This document shows positions 28,338 to 42,198 of a stretch of 64,000 bases of DNA, piece after piece. Under the pieces are notes generated by a model. The model was not told the DNA's origin. It worked only from the letters and a program-made list of their open reading frames with translations, and did no database searches. The first letter of the stretch is position 1. Every line of letters starts with the position of its first letter. A program made the translations under genes and the position numbers. The DNA comes from Paragorgia papillata (lineage: Eukaryota; Cnidaria; Anthozoa; Scleralcyonacea; Coralliidae): assembly GCA_035771165.1 (NCBI GenBank), contig JAWNZC010000409.1:62001-126000 (forward strand). Direction: 5' to 3'.

Positions 28338-31300
28338 GGGGATGCAACCCAGGCAGTCCGAAGCAAATGTCAAGCACTGGGATGCATGCACCTAGGCAGT
28401 CCGAAGCAACTGTCAATCGCTGGGGATGCACCCAGGCAGTCCAAATCACATGTCAAACACTGGGGATGCAACCAGGCAGTCCGAAGCAAACGTCAAACAC
28501 TGGGGATGCACCCAGGCAGTCCAAAGCAACTGTCACTCACTAGGGATGCACCCAGGCAGTCCTAATCACATGTCAAACACTGGGGATGCATCCAGGTAGT
28601 CCGAAGCAACTGTCAATCACTGGGAATGCACCCAGGCAATCCAGATCACATGTCAAACACTGGGGATGCGCCCAGGCAATCCGATACAAATGTCAAACAC
28701 TGGGGATGCACCCAGGCAGTCCAAATCACATGTCAATCACTGGAATTGCACCCAGGTACTCCGAAGCAAATGTCAAACACTGGGGATGCACCCAGGCAGT
28801 CCAAATCACATGTCAAACGCTGGGGATGCACCAGGCAGTCCGAAGCAAATGTCAAACGCTGGGATGCATGCACCTAGGCAGTCCGAAGCGACTGTCAATC
28901 ACTGAGGATGCACCCAGGCAGTCCAAATCACATGTCAAACACTGGGGATGCACCCAGGCAGTCCGAAGCAAATGTCAAACACTGGGATGCATACAACTAG
29001 GCAGTCCGAAGCGACTGTCAATCACTGAGGATGCACCCAGGCAGTCCAAATCACATGTCAAACACTGGGGATGCACCCAGGCAGTCCGAAGCAAATGTCA
29101 AACACTGGGATGCATACACCTAGGCAGTCCGAAGCGACTGTCAATCACTGAGGATGCACCCAGGCAGTCCAAATCATATGTCAAACACTGGGGATGCACC
29201 CAGGCAGTCCGAAGCAAATGTCAAACGCTGGGATGCATGCACCTAGGCAGTCCGAAGCGACTGTCAATCACTATTGATGCACCCAGGCAGTCCAAATCAC
29301 ATGTCAAACACTGGGGATGCACCCAGGCAGTCCGAAGCAAATGTCAAACACTGGGATGCATACACCTAGGCAGTCCGAAGCGACTGTCAATCACTGAGGA
29401 TGCACCCAGGCAGTCCAAATCACATGTCAAACACTGAGGATGCACCCAGGCAGTCCGAAGCAAATGTCAAACACTGGGATGCATACACCTAGGCAGTCCG
29501 AAGCGACTGTCAATCACTGAGGATGCACCCAGGCAGTCCAAATCATATGTCAAACACTGGGGATGCACCCAGGCAGCCCGAAGCAAATGTCAAACACTGG
29601 GGAGTCACCCAGGTAGTCAGAAGCAACTGTCAATCACTGGGGATGCACCCAGGCAATCCAGGCAGTCGGAAGCAAATGTCAATCACTGGGTATGCACGCA
29701 GGCAGTACAAATCACATGTCAATCACTGGGGATGCTCCAAGGCAGTCCGACGCAACCGTCGATCACTGGGGATGCGCCCAGAAAGCCAGAATCAACTGTT
29801 AATCATTGGGGATGCAATACGGCATTCCAGATTACATGTCAGACATTGGGGATGCATACAGGTAGAACGAAACAACTGTAAATCACTGGGGATGCACCCA
29901 GGCAATCCATATCACACGTCAAACACTGGGGATGCACCCAGGCAATCCGACGCAACGGTCGATCACTGGGGATGCACCCAGGCAGTCCCAAGCAAATGTC
30001 AAACACTGGGGATGCACCCAGGCAGTCCAAATCACATGTCAAACGCTGGGGATGCAACCCAAGCAGTCCGAAGCAAATATCAAACACTGGGATGCATACA
30101 CCTAGGCAGTCCGAAGCAACTGTCAATCGCTGGGGATGCACCCGGGCAGTCCAAATCACATGTCAAACACTGGGGATGCAACCAGGTAGTCCGAAGCAAA
30201 TGTCAAACACTGGGGATTCACCCAGGCAGTCCGAAGCAACTGTCACTCACTGGGGATGCACCCAGGCAGTCCTAATCACATGTCAAACACTGGGGATGCA
30301 TCCAGGTAGTCCGAAGCAACTGTCAATCACTGGGAATGCCCCCAGGCAATCCAGATCACATGTCAAACACTGGGGATGCGCCCAGGCAATCCGATACAAA
30401 TGTCAAACACTGGGGATGCACCCAGGCAGTCCAAATCACATGTCAATCACTGGAATTGCACCCAGGTACTCCGAAGCAAATGTCAAACACTGCGGATGCA
30501 CCCAGGCAGTCCAAATCACATGTCAAACGCTGGGGATGCACCAGGCAGTCCGAAGCAAATGTCAAACGCTGGGATGCATGCACCTAGGCAGTCCGAAGCG
30601 ACTGTCAATCACTGAGGATGCACCCAGGCAGTCCAAATCACATGTCAAACACTGGGGATGCACCCAGGCAGTCCGAAGCAAATGTCAAACACTGGGACGC
30701 ATACAACTAGGCAGTCCGAAGCGACTGTCAATCACTGAGGATGCACCCAGGCAGTCCAAATCACATGTCAAACACTGGGGATGCACCCAGGCAGTCCGAA
30801 GCAAATGTCAAACACTGGGATGCATACAACTAGGCAGTCCGAAGCGACTGTCAATCACTGAGGATGCACCCAGGCAGTCCAAATCACATGTCAAACACTG
30901 GGGATGCACCCAGGCAGTCCGAAGCAAATGTCAAACACTGGAATGCATACACCTAGGCAGTCCGAAGCGACTGTCAACCACTGAGGATGCACCCAGGCAG
31001 TCCAAATCATATGTCAAACACTGGGGATGCACCCAGGCAGTCCGAAGCAAATGTCAAACGCTGGGATGCATGCACCTAGGCAGTCCGAAGCGACTGTCAA
31101 TCACTGAGGATGCACCCAGGCAGTCCAAATCACATGTCAAACACTGGGGATGCACCCAGGCAGTCCGAAGCAAATGTCAAACACTGGGATGCATACAACT
31201 AGGCAGTCCGAAGCGACTGTCAATCACTGAGGATGCACCCAGGCAGTCCAAATCACATGTCAAACACTGAGGATGCACCCAGGCAGTCCGAAGCAAATGT

Positions 31301-34300
31301 CAAGCACTGGGATGCATACACCTAGGCAGTCCGAAGCGACTGTCAATCACTGAGGATGCACCCAGGCAGTCCAAATCATATGTCAAACACTGGGGATGCA
31401 CCCAGGCAGCCCGAAGCAAATGTCAAACACTGGGGAGTCACCCAGGTAGTCAGAAGCAACTGTCAATCACTGGGGATGCACCCAAGCAATCCAGGCAGTC
31501 GGAAGCAAATGTCAATCACTGGGTATGCACCCAGGCAGTACAAATCACATGTCAATCACTGGGGATGCTCCAAGGCAGTCCGACGCAACCGTCGATCACT
31601 GGGGATGCGCCCAGAAAGCCAGAATCAACTGTTAATCATTGGGGATGCACCACGGCATTCCAGATTACATGTCAGACACTGGGGATGCATACAGGTAGAC
31701 CGAAACAACTGTCAATCACTGGGGATGCACCCAGGCAATCCAGGCAGTCGGAAGCAAATGTCAATCACTGGGTATGCACCCAGGCAGTACAAATCACATG
31801 TCAATCACTGGGGATGCTCCAAGGCAGTCCGACGCAACCGTCGATCACTGGGGATGCGCCCAGAAAGCAAGAATCAACTGTTAATCATTGGGGATGCACC
31901 ACGGCATTCCAGATTACATGTCAGACACTGGGGATGCATACAGGTAGACCGAAACAACTGTCAATCACTGGGGATGCACCCAGGCAATCCATATCACACG
32001 TCAAACACTGGGGATGCACCCAGGCAATCCGACGCAACGGTCGATCACTGGGGATGCACCCAGGCAGTCCGAAGCCAATGTCAAACACTGGGGGACGCAC
32101 CCATGTAGTCCGAAGCAAATGTCAAACACTGGGGATGCACCCAGGCAGTCCAAATCACATGTCAAACGCTGGGGATGCAACCCAAGCAGTCCGAAGCAAA
32201 TATCAAACACTGGGATGCATACACCTAGGCAGTCCGAAGCAACTGTCAATCGCTGGGGATGCACCCGGGCAGTCCAAATCACATGTCAAACACTGGGGAT
32301 GCAACCAGGTAGTCCGAAGCAAATGTCAAACACTGGGGATGCACCCAGGCAGTCCGAAGCAACTGTCACTCACTGGGGATGCACCCAGGCAGTCCTAATC
32401 ACATGTCAAACACTGGGGATGCATCCAGGTAGTCCGAAGCAACTGTCAATCACTGGGAATGCACCCAGGCAATCCAGATCACATGTCAAACACTGGGGAT
32501 GCGCCCAGGCAATCCGATAGAAATGTCAAACACTGGGGATGCACCCAGGCAGTCCAAATCACATGTCAATCACTGGAATTGCACCCAGGTACTCCGAAGC
32601 AAATGTCAAACACTGGGGATGCAGCCAGGCAGTCCAAATCACATGTCAAACGCTGGGGATGCACCAGGCAGTCCGAAGCAAATGTCAAACGCTGGGATGC
32701 ATGCACCTAGGCAGTCCGAAGCGACTGTCAATCACTGAGGATGCACCCAGGCCGTCCAAATCACATGTCAAACACTGGGGATGCACCCAGGCAGTCCGAA
32801 GCAAATGTCAAACACTGGGATGCATACACCTAGGCAGTCCGAAGCGACTGTCAATCACCGAGGATGCACCCAGGCAGTCCAAATCACATGTCAAACACTG
32901 GGGATGCACCCAGGCAGTCCGAAGCAAATGTCAAACGCTGGGATGCATACACCTAGGCAGTCCGAAGCGACTGTCAATCATTGAGGATGCACCCAGGCAG
33001 TCCAAATCATATGTCAAAACACTGGAGATGCACCCAGGCAGTCCGAAGCAAATGTCAAACGCTGGGATGCATGCACCTAGGCAGTCCGAAGCGACTGTCA
33101 ATCACTGAGGATGCACCCAGGCAGTCCAAATCACATGTCAAACACTGGGGATGCACCCAGGCAGTCCGAAGCAAATGTCAAACACTGGGATGCATACACC
33201 TAGGCAGTCCGAAGCGACTGTCAATCACTGAGGATGCACCCAGGCAGTCCAAATCACATGTCAAACACTGGGGATGCACCCAGGCAGTCCGAAGCAAATG
33301 TCAAACACTGGGATGCATACACCTAGGCAGTCCGAAGCGACTGTCAATCACTGAGGATGCACCCAGGCAGTCCAAATCATATGTCAAACACTGGGGATGC
33401 ACCCAGGCAGCCCGAAGCAAATGTCAAACACTGGGGAGTCACCCAGGTAGTCGGAAGCAACTGTCAATCACTGGGGATGCACCCAGGCAATCCAGGCAGT
33501 CGGAAGCAAATGTCAATCACTGGGTATGCACCCAGGCAGTACAAATCACATGTCAATCACTGGGGATGCTCCAAGGCAGTCCGACGCAACCGTCGATCAC
33601 TGGGGATGCGCCCAGAAAGCCAGAATCAACTGTTAATCATTGGGGATGCACCACGGCATTCCAGATTACATGTCAGACACTGGGGATGCATACAGGTAGA
33701 CCGAAACAACTGTCAATCACTGGGGATGCACCCAGGCAATCCATATCACACGTCAAACACTGGGGATGCACCCAGGCAATCCGACGCAACGGTCGATCAC
33801 TGGGGATGCACCCAGGCAGTCCGAAGCCAATGTCAAACACTGGGGGACGCACCCATGTAGTCCGAAGCAAATGTCGAACACTGGGGATGCACCCAGGCAG
33901 TCCAAATCACATGTCAAACGCTGGGGATGCAACCCAAGCAGTCCGAAGCAAATATCAAACATTGGGATGCATACACCTAGGCAGTCCGAAGCAACTGTCA
34001 ATCGCTGGGGATGCACCCGGGCAGTCCAAATCACATGTCAAGCACTGGGGATGCAACCAGGTAGTCCGAAGCAAAAGTCAAACACTGGGGATGCACCCAG
34101 GCAGTCCGAAGCAACTGTCACTCACTGGGGATGCACCCAGGCAGTCCTAATCACATGTCAAACACTGGGGATGCATCCAGGTAGTCCGAAGCAACTGTCA
34201 ATCACTGGGAATGCACCCAGGCAATCCAGATCACATGTCAAACACTGGGGATGCGCCCAGGCAATCCGATACAAATGTCAAACACTGGGGATGCACCCAG

Positions 34301-36100
34301 GCAGTCCAAATCACATGTCAATCACTGGAATTGCACCCAGGTACTCCGAAGCAAATGTCAAACACTGGGGATGCACCCAGGCAGTCCAAATCACATGTCA
34401 AACGCTGGGGATGCACCAGGCAGTCCGAAGCAAATGTCAAACGCTGGGATGCATGCACCTAGGCAGTCCGAAGCGACTGTCAATCACTGAGGATGCACCC
34501 AGGCAGTCCAAATCACATGTGAAACACTGGGGATGCACCCAGGCAGTCCGAAGCAAATGTCAAACACTGGGATGCATACACCTAGGCAGTCCGAAGCGAC
34601 TGTCAATCACTGAGGATGCACCCAGGCAGTCCAAATCACATGTCAAACACTGGGGATGCACCCAGGCAGTCCGAAGCAAATGTCAAACACTGGGATGCAT
34701 ACACCTAGGCAGTCCGAAGCGACTGTCAATCACTGAGGATGCACCCAGGCAGTCCAAATCATATGTCAAACACTGGGGATGCACCCAGGCAGCCCGAAGC
34801 AAATGTCAAACACTGGGGAGTCACCCAGGTAGTCAGAAGCAACTGTCAATCACTGGGGATGCACCCAGGCAATCCAGGCAGTCGGAAGCAAATGTCAATC
34901 ACTGGGTATGCACCCAGGCAGTACAAATCACATGTCAATCACTGGGGATGCTCCAAGGCAGTCCGACGCAACCGTCGATCACTGGGGATGCGCCCAGGAA
35001 GCCAGAATCAACTGTTAATCATTGGGGATGCACCACGGCATTCCAGATGACATGTCAGACACTGGGGATGCATACAGGTAGACCGAAACAACTGTCAATC
35101 ACTGGGGATGCACCCAGGCAATCCATATCACACGTCAAACACTGGGGATGCACCCAGGCAATCCGACGCAACGGTCGATCACTGGGGATGCACCCAGGCA
35201 GTCCGAAGCCAATGTCAAACACTGGGGGATGCACCCATGTAGTCCGAAGCAAATGTCAAACACTGGGGATGCACCCAGGCAGTCCAAATCACATGTCAAA
35301 CGCTGGGGATGCAACCCAAGCAGTCCGAAGCAAATGTCAAACACTGGGATGCATACACCTAGGCAGTCCGAAGCAACTGTCAATCGCTGGGGATGCACCC
35401 GGGCAGTCCAAATCACATGTCAAACACTGGGGATGCAACCAGGTAGTCCGAAGCAAATGTCAAACACTGGGGATGCACCCAGGCAGTCCGAAGCAACTGT
35501 CACTCACTGGGGATGCACCCAGGCAGTCCTAATCACATGTCAAACACTGGGGATGCATCCAGGTAGTCCGAAGCATCTGTCAATCACTGGGAATGCACCC
35601 AGGCAATCCAGATCACATGTCAAACACTGGGGATGCGCCCAGGCAATCCGATACAAATGTCAAACACTAGGGATGCACCCAGGCAGTCCAAATCACATGT
35701 CAATCACTGTAATTGCACCCAGGTACTCCGAAGCAAATATCAAACACCGGGGATGCACCCAGGTACTCCGAAGCAAATGTCAAACACTGGGGATGCACCC
35801 AGGCAGTCCAAATCACATGTCAAACGCTGGGGATGCACCCAGGTACTCCGAAGCAAATGTCAAACACCGGGGATGCACCCAGGCAGTCCAAATCACATGT
35901 CCAACGCTGGGGATGCACCAGGCAGTCCGAAGCAAATGTCAAACACTGGGATGCATGCACCTAGGCAGTCCGAAGCGACTGTCAATCACTGAGGATGCAC
36001 CCAGGCAGTCCAAATCACATGTCAAACACTGGGGATGCACCCAGGCAGTCCGAAGCAAATGTCAAACACTGGGTTTGCACCCAGGTAGTCCGAAGCAACT
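28338..36100 (+). repeat. Higher-order repeat (1.4-2.1 kb) with internal 123-bp arrays
   Basis: A landmark block recurs at 28,666, 30,376, 32,499, 34,251 and 35,633 (intervals 1,710, 2,123, 1,752 and 1,382). Each block is followed by a mini-array of a 123-bp trimer (40+40+43 bp) marked by GCATACACCTAGG and GAAGCGACTGTC. I count 6 copies from 28,863, 7 from 30,569, 6 from 32,697, 3 from 34,447 and 1 at 35,948. The difference between the 1,752- and 1,382-bp intervals is three 123-bp units. The 2,123-bp interval holds one more 123-bp unit plus a duplicated segment of about 249 bp (31,483 and 31,735). Because 123 is a multiple of three, these arrays keep one reading frame open. Confidence 0.85.
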
Positions 36101-36199
36101 GTCAATCACTGGGGATGCACCCAGGTAATCCAGGCAGTCCGAAGCAAATGTCAATCACTGGGTATGCACCCAGGCAGTACAAATCACATGTCAATCACT

Positions 36200-39100
36200 G
36201 GGGATGCTCCAAGGCAGTCCGACGCAACCGTCGATCACTGGGGATGCGCCCAGGAAGCCAGAATCAACTGTTAATCATTCGGGATGCACCACGGCATTCC
36301 AGATTACATGTCAGACACTGGGGATGCATACAGGTAGACCGAAGCAACTGTCAATCACTGGGGATGCACCCAGGCAATCCAGATCACACGTCAAACACTG
36401 GGGATGCACCCAGGCAGTCCGAAGCAACTGTCACTCACTGAGGATGCACCCAGGCAGTCCTAATCACATGTCAAACACGGGGGATGCATCCAGGTATTCC
36501 GAAGCAACTGTCAATCACTGGGAATGCACCCAGACAATCCAGATCACATTTCAAACACTGGGGATGCACCCAGGCAATCCGATACAAATGCCAAACACTA
36601 GGGATGCACCCAGGCAGTCCAAATCACATGTCAATCACTGGAATTGTACCCAGGTACTCCGAAGCAAATGTCAAACACTGGGGATGCACCCAGGCAGGCC
36701 AAATCACATGTCAAACGCTGGGATGCACCAGGCTGTCCGAAGCAAATGTCAAACACTGGGATGCATGCACCTAGGCAGTCCGAAGCGACTGTCAATCACT
36801 GAGGATGCACCCAGGCAGTCCAAATCACATGTCAAACACTGGGGATGCACCCAGGCAGTCCGAAGCAAATGTCAAACACTGGGGATGCACCCAGGCAGTC
36901 CGAAGCAACTGTCAATCACTGGGGATGCACCCAGGCAGTACAAATCACATGTCAATCACTGGGGATGCTCCAAGGCAGTCCGACGCAACCGTCGATCACT
37001 GGGGATGCGCCCAGGAAGCCAGAATCAACTGTTAATCATCGGGATGCACCACGGCATTCCAGATTACATGTCAGACACTGGGGATGCATACAGGTAGTCC
37101 GAAGCAACTGTCAATCACTGGGGATGCACCCAGGCAATCCAGATCACACGTCAAACTTTGGGGATGCACCCAGGCAATCCGACGCAACGGTCGATCACTG
37201 GGGATGCACCCAGGCAGTCCGAAGCCAATGTCAAACACTGGTGGACGCACCCATGTAGTCCGAAGCAAATGTCAAACACTGGGGATGCACCCAGGCAGTC
37301 AAAATCACATGCAAAACGCTGGGGATGCAACCCAGGCAGTCCGAAGCAAATGTCAAACACTGGGGATGCACCCAGGCAGTCCAAATCACATTTTAAACAC
37401 TGGGGATGCATCCAGGTAGTCCGAAGCAACTGTCAATCACTGGGAATGCACCCGGGCAGTCCAAATCACATGTCAAACACTGGGGATGCAACCAGGCAGT
37501 CTGAAGCAAATGTCAAACACTGGGGATGCACCCAGGCAGTCCGAAGCAACTGTCACTCACTGGGGATGCACCCAGGCAGTCCTAATCACATGTCAAACAC
37601 GGGGGATGCATCCAGCTAGTCCGAAGCAACTGTCAATCACTGGGAATGCACCCAGACAACCCAGATCACATTTCAAACACTGGGGATGCACCCAGGCAAT
37701 CCGATACAAATGCCAAACACTAGGGATGCACCCAGGCAGTCCAAATCACATGTCAATCACTGGAATTGTACCCAGGTACTCCGAAGCAAATGTCAAACAC
37801 TGGCGATGCACCAAGGCAGGCCAAATCACATGTCAAACACTGGGGATGCACCCAGGCAGTCCGAAGCAAATGTCAAACACTGGGGATGCACCCAGGCAGT
37901 CCGAAGCAACTGTCAATCACTGGGGATGCACCCAGGCAGTACAAATCACATGTCAATCACTGGGGATGCTCCAAGGCAGTCCGACGCAACCGTCGATCAC
38001 TGGGGATGCGCCCAGGAAGCCAGAATCAACTGTTAATCATTGGGATGCACCACGGCATTCCAGATTACATGTCAGACACTGGGGATGCATACAGGTAGTC
38101 CGAAGCAACTGTCAATCACTGGGGATGCACCCAGGCAATCCAGATCACACGTCAAACACTGGGGATGCACCCAGGCAATCCGACGCAACGGTCGATCACT
38201 GGGGATGCACCCAGGCAGTCCGAAGCCAATGTCAAACACTGGGGGACGCACCCATGTAGTCCGAAGCAAATGTCAAACACTGGGGATGCACCCAGGCAGT
38301 CAAAATCACATGGAAAACGCTGGGGATGCAACCCAGGCAGTCCGAAGCAAATGTCAAACACTGGGGATGCACCCAGGCAGTCCAAATCACATTATAAACA
38401 CTGGGGATGCATCCAGGTAGTCCGAAGCAACTGTCAATCACTGGGAATGCACCCAGGCAATCCAGATCACATATCAAACACTCGGGATGCACCCAGGCAA
38501 TCCGATACAAATGTCAAACACTGGGGATGCTCCCAGGCAGTCCAAATCACATGTCAATCACTGGAATTGCACCCAGGTACTCCGAAGCAAATGTCAAACA
38601 CTGCGGATGCACCCAGGCAGTCCAAATCACATGTCAAACGCCGGGGATACAACCCAGGCAGTCCGAAGCAAATGTCAAACACTGGGATGCATGCACCTAG
38701 GCAGTCCGAAGCAAATGTAAATCACTGGGGATGCCCGCAGGCAGTCCGACGCAACTGTCACTCACTGGGGATGCACCCAGGCAGTCCAAATCACATGTCA
38801 AACGCTGGGGATGCACCAGGCAGTCCGAAGCAAATGTCAAACACTGGGATGCATGCACCTAGGCAGTCCGAAGCGACTGTCAATCACTGGGGATGCACCA
38901 AGGCAGTCCAAATCACATGTCAAACACTGGGGATGCACCCAGGCAGTCCGAAGCAAATGTCAAACACTGGGGATGCACCCAGGCAGTCCGAAGCAACTGT
39001 CAATCACTGGGGATGCACCCAGGCAGTACAAATCACATGTCAATCACTGGGGATGCTCCAAGGCAGTCCGACGCAACCGTCGATCACTGGGGATGCGCCC

Positions 39101-41240
39101 AGGAAGCCAGAATCAACTGTTAATCATTGGGATGCACCACGGCATTCCAGATTACATGTCAGACACTGGGGATGCATACAGGTAGTCCGAAGCAACTGTC
39201 AATCACTGGGGATGCACCCAGGCAATCCAGATCACACGTCAAACACTGGGGATGCACCCAGGCAATCCGACGCAACGGTCGATCACTGGGGATGCACCCA
39301 GGCAGTCCAAATCACATGTCAAACGCCGGGGATGCAACCCAGGCAGTCCGAAGCAAATGTCAAACACTGGGATGCATGCACCTAGGCAGTCCGAAGCAAC
39401 TGTCAATCGCTGGGGATGCATCTAGGCAGTCCAAGTCACATGTCAAACACTGGGGATGCATCCAGGTACTCCGTAGCAAATGTCAAACACTGGGGATGCA
39501 CCCAGGCAGTCCAAATCACATGTCAAACACTGGGGATGCACCTAGGAAGTCCGAAGCAAATGTAAATCACTGGGGATGCCCGCAGGCAGTCCGACGCAAC
39601 TGTCACTCACTGGAGATGCACCCAGGCAGTCCAAATCACATGTCAAACGCTGGGGATACACCAGGCAGTCCGAAGCAAATGTCAAACACTGGGATGCATG
39701 CACCTAGGCAGTCCGAAGCGACTGTCAATCACTGGGGATGCACCAAGGCAGTCCAAATCACATGTCAAACACTGGGGATGCACCCAGGCAGTCCGAAGCA
39801 TATGTCAAACACTGGGGATGCACCCAGGTAGTCCGAAGCAACTGTCAATCACTGGGGATGCACCCAGGCAATCCAGGCAGTCCGAAGCAAATGTCAATCA
39901 CTGGGTAAGCACCCAGGCAGTACAAATCACATGTCAATCACTTTGGATGCTCCAAGGCAGTCCAACGCAACCGTCGATCACTGGGGATGCGCCATGGAAG
40001 CAAGAAGCAACTGTTAATCACTGGGGATGCCCCACGGCATTCCAGATTACATGTCAGACACTGGGGATGCATATAGGTAGTCCGAAGCAACTGTCAATCA
40101 TTGGGATGCACCCAGGCAATCCACATCACATGTCAAACACTGGGAATGCACCCAGGCAATCCGACGCAACGGTCGATCACTGGGGATGCACCCAGGCAGT
40201 CCGAAGCCAATGTCAAACAATGGTGGACGCACCCATGTTGTCCGAAGCAAATGTCAAACACCGGGGATGCACCCAGGCAGTCCAAATCACATGTCAAACA
40301 CCGGGGATGCAACCCAGGCAGTCCGAAGCAAATGTCAAACACTGGGATGCATGCACCTAGGCAGTCCGAAGCAACTGTCAATCGCTGGGGATGCACCCGG
40401 GCAGTCCAAATCACATGTCAAACACTGGGAATGCAACCAGGCAGTCCGAAGCAAATGTCCCTCACTGGGGATGCACCTAGGCAGTCCAAGTCACATGTCA
40501 AACACTGGGGATGCATCCAGGTGCTCCGAAGCAAATGTTTAACACTGGGGATGCACCCAGGCAGTCCAAATCACATGTCAAACACTGGGGATGCACCTAG
40601 GCAGTCCGAAGCAAATGTAAATCACTGGGGATGCCCGCAGCCAGTCCGACGCAACTGTCACTCACTGGGGATGCACCCAGGCAGTCCAAATCACATGTCA
40701 AACACTGGGGATGCATCCAGGTAGTCAGAAGCAACTGACAATCACTGGGAATGCAGCCAGGCAATCCGATACAAATGTCAAACACTGGGGATGCACCCAG
40801 GCAGTCCAAATCACATGCAAAACGCTGGGGATGCAACCCAGGCAGTCCGAAGCAAATGTCAAACACTGGGGATGCACCCAGGCAGTCCAAATCACATTTT
40901 AAACACTGGGGATGCATCCAGGTAGTCCGAAGCAACTGTCAATCACTGGGAATGCACCCAGGCAATCCAGATCACATATCAAACACTGGGGATGCACCCA
41001 GGCAATCCGATACAAATGTCAAACACTGGGGATGCTCCCAGGCAGTCCAAATCACATGTCAATCACTGGAATTGCACCCAGGTACTCCGAAGCAAATGTC
41101 AAACACTGGGGATGCAACCCAGGCAGTCCGAAGCAAATGTCAAACACTGGGATGCATGAACCTAGGCAGTCCGAAGCAATTGTCAATCGCTGGGGATGCA
41201 CCCGGGCAGTCCAAATCACATGTCAAACACTGGGGATGCA
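36200..41240 (+). repeat. Irregular higher-order repeat of about 0.76-1.09 kb
   Basis: The landmark GCCAGAATCAACTGTTAATC recurs near 36,253, 37,016, 38,019 and 39,106, with a diverged copy near 40,000. Flanking monomers keep the same order, for example the block starting at 37,158 and repeated at 38,165. Intervals vary because groups of monomers have been gained or lost. Confidence 0.7.
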
Positions 41241-41678
41241 CCTAGGCAGTCCGAAGCAAATGTAAATCACTGGGGATGCCCGCAGGCAGTCCGACGCAAC
41301 TGTCACTCACTGGGGATGCACCCAGGCAGTCCAAATGACATGTCAAACACTGGGGATGCATCCAGGTAGTGAGAAGCAACTGACAATCACTGGGAATGCA
41401 CCCAGGCAATCCGATACAAATGTCAAACACTGGGGATGCACCCAGGCAGTCCAAATGACATGCCAAACGCTGGGGATGCACCAGGCAGTCCGATGCAAAT
41501 GTCAAACACTGGGATGCATGCACCTAGGCAGTCCGAAGCGACTGTCAATCACTGGGGATGCACCAAGGCAGTCCAAATCACATGTCAAACACTGGGGATG
41601 CACCCAGGGAGGCCGAAGCTTATGTCAAACACTGGGGATGCACCCAGGCAGTCCAAATCACATGTCAAACACTGGGGA

Positions 41679-41682
41679 TGCA
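41679..41682. repeat. Target-site duplication TGCA, left
   Basis: TGCA directly precedes the left terminal inverted repeat and is repeated after the right one at 48,234-48,237. Joining the flanks through one TGCA gives GGGGATGCACCTAGGCAG, a normal monomer also present intact near 41,233. Confidence 0.85.
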
Positions 41683-41715
41683 CACGGTGGTCGGTTGCTA
41701 AGCAGTTTTCCTCCG
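41683..41715 (+). repeat. Left terminal inverted repeat (33 bp)
   Basis: Begins CACGGTGGTCGG and ends TTTTCCTCCG. It matches the reverse complement of 48,201-48,233 with one difference (A against T at position 19). After this point the two ends diverge completely. Confidence 0.92.
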
Positions 41716-42198
41716 TTTGGATGGCGCCGTAGGTAACTAGTGCTTAGTCTCCCAGCTTGACTTTTTAGCTCCGTTTGAAGTGCTCAACTTTGGAGCGTTA
41801 GATTTCTTATTTCCGTGGCGTTCCCGACGAGATTTTGGAAAAAATCAATAATTATATTCCTGCTTGTCATTATTTCAAAGCAGAAAATTTGACAAGATTC
41901 ACAGAATTTATGAAATATCTACATAAATAGACCCCAGCTGACGGCTGTTTGTTGGTTTTACAGCAGCACGTATTGACCAAATCTTACCGTTAGGGGTCCC
42001 CTGAGTAAGGTATTTGTCAGATAAACAATACCTCCTTGACAACCCCCTCTTAGGTTCGGTCGTTCTGAGGCAGACGTGGAAGAAAGGCGAAATTCTTAAT
42101 TGTCACGCAAATGTTCATTAAAATTACTTAGTAAAAGAGCTTTACGCCAAAAATTTAGAAGGGGAAATTGAAGTTCATGTTTTAATGCAAATAAATGG
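41716..42198 (+). other. Left subterminal region of the DNA transposon
   Basis: This stretch of 483 bp before the first likely Met holds no coding sequence that I can support. It has two imperfect inverted repeats: GACCCC...ACGG arms at 41,930-41,944 and 41,987-42,002, and a hairpin AGGTATTTGT/ACAATACCT with a 7-nt loop at 42,008-42,033. These could be transposase-binding subterminal sites or simply part of the transposase promoter. Neither is shown by the sequence alone. Confidence 0.4.

Larger units (their letters stand above)
13567..41682 (+). repeat. 40-bp satellite array, block 2
   Basis: About 28 kb of the same monomer and orientation as the first block. The right part (from about 27 kb) is enriched in monomers with GCATGCACCTAGG (43 bp) and in GACGCAACCGTCGATCACTG-type and GGGGGACGCACCCATG-type variants. 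These are rare or absent in the first 10 kb, so the array changes composition along its length. Several higher-order repeat blocks are listed separately. Between 13,567 and 18,788 and between 24,312 and 26,889 I see local duplications (for example 13,973 to 14,651, offset 678) but no regular long period. No gene, RNA gene or other element is seen. Confidence 0.97.

Noticed and set aside
35135..35416. Minus-strand ORFs of 60-110 codons within the satellite (for example this one)
   Set aside because: They are reverse-strand readings of the same monomers and recur with each higher-order copy.
33766..35532. 588-codon ORF with 40- and 41-residue repeats as a real repetitive protein
   Set aside because: It is satellite sequence. 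Overlapping + frames are equally open, the repeat unit does not respect codons over most of the array, and there is no separate start, intron or 3' signal.
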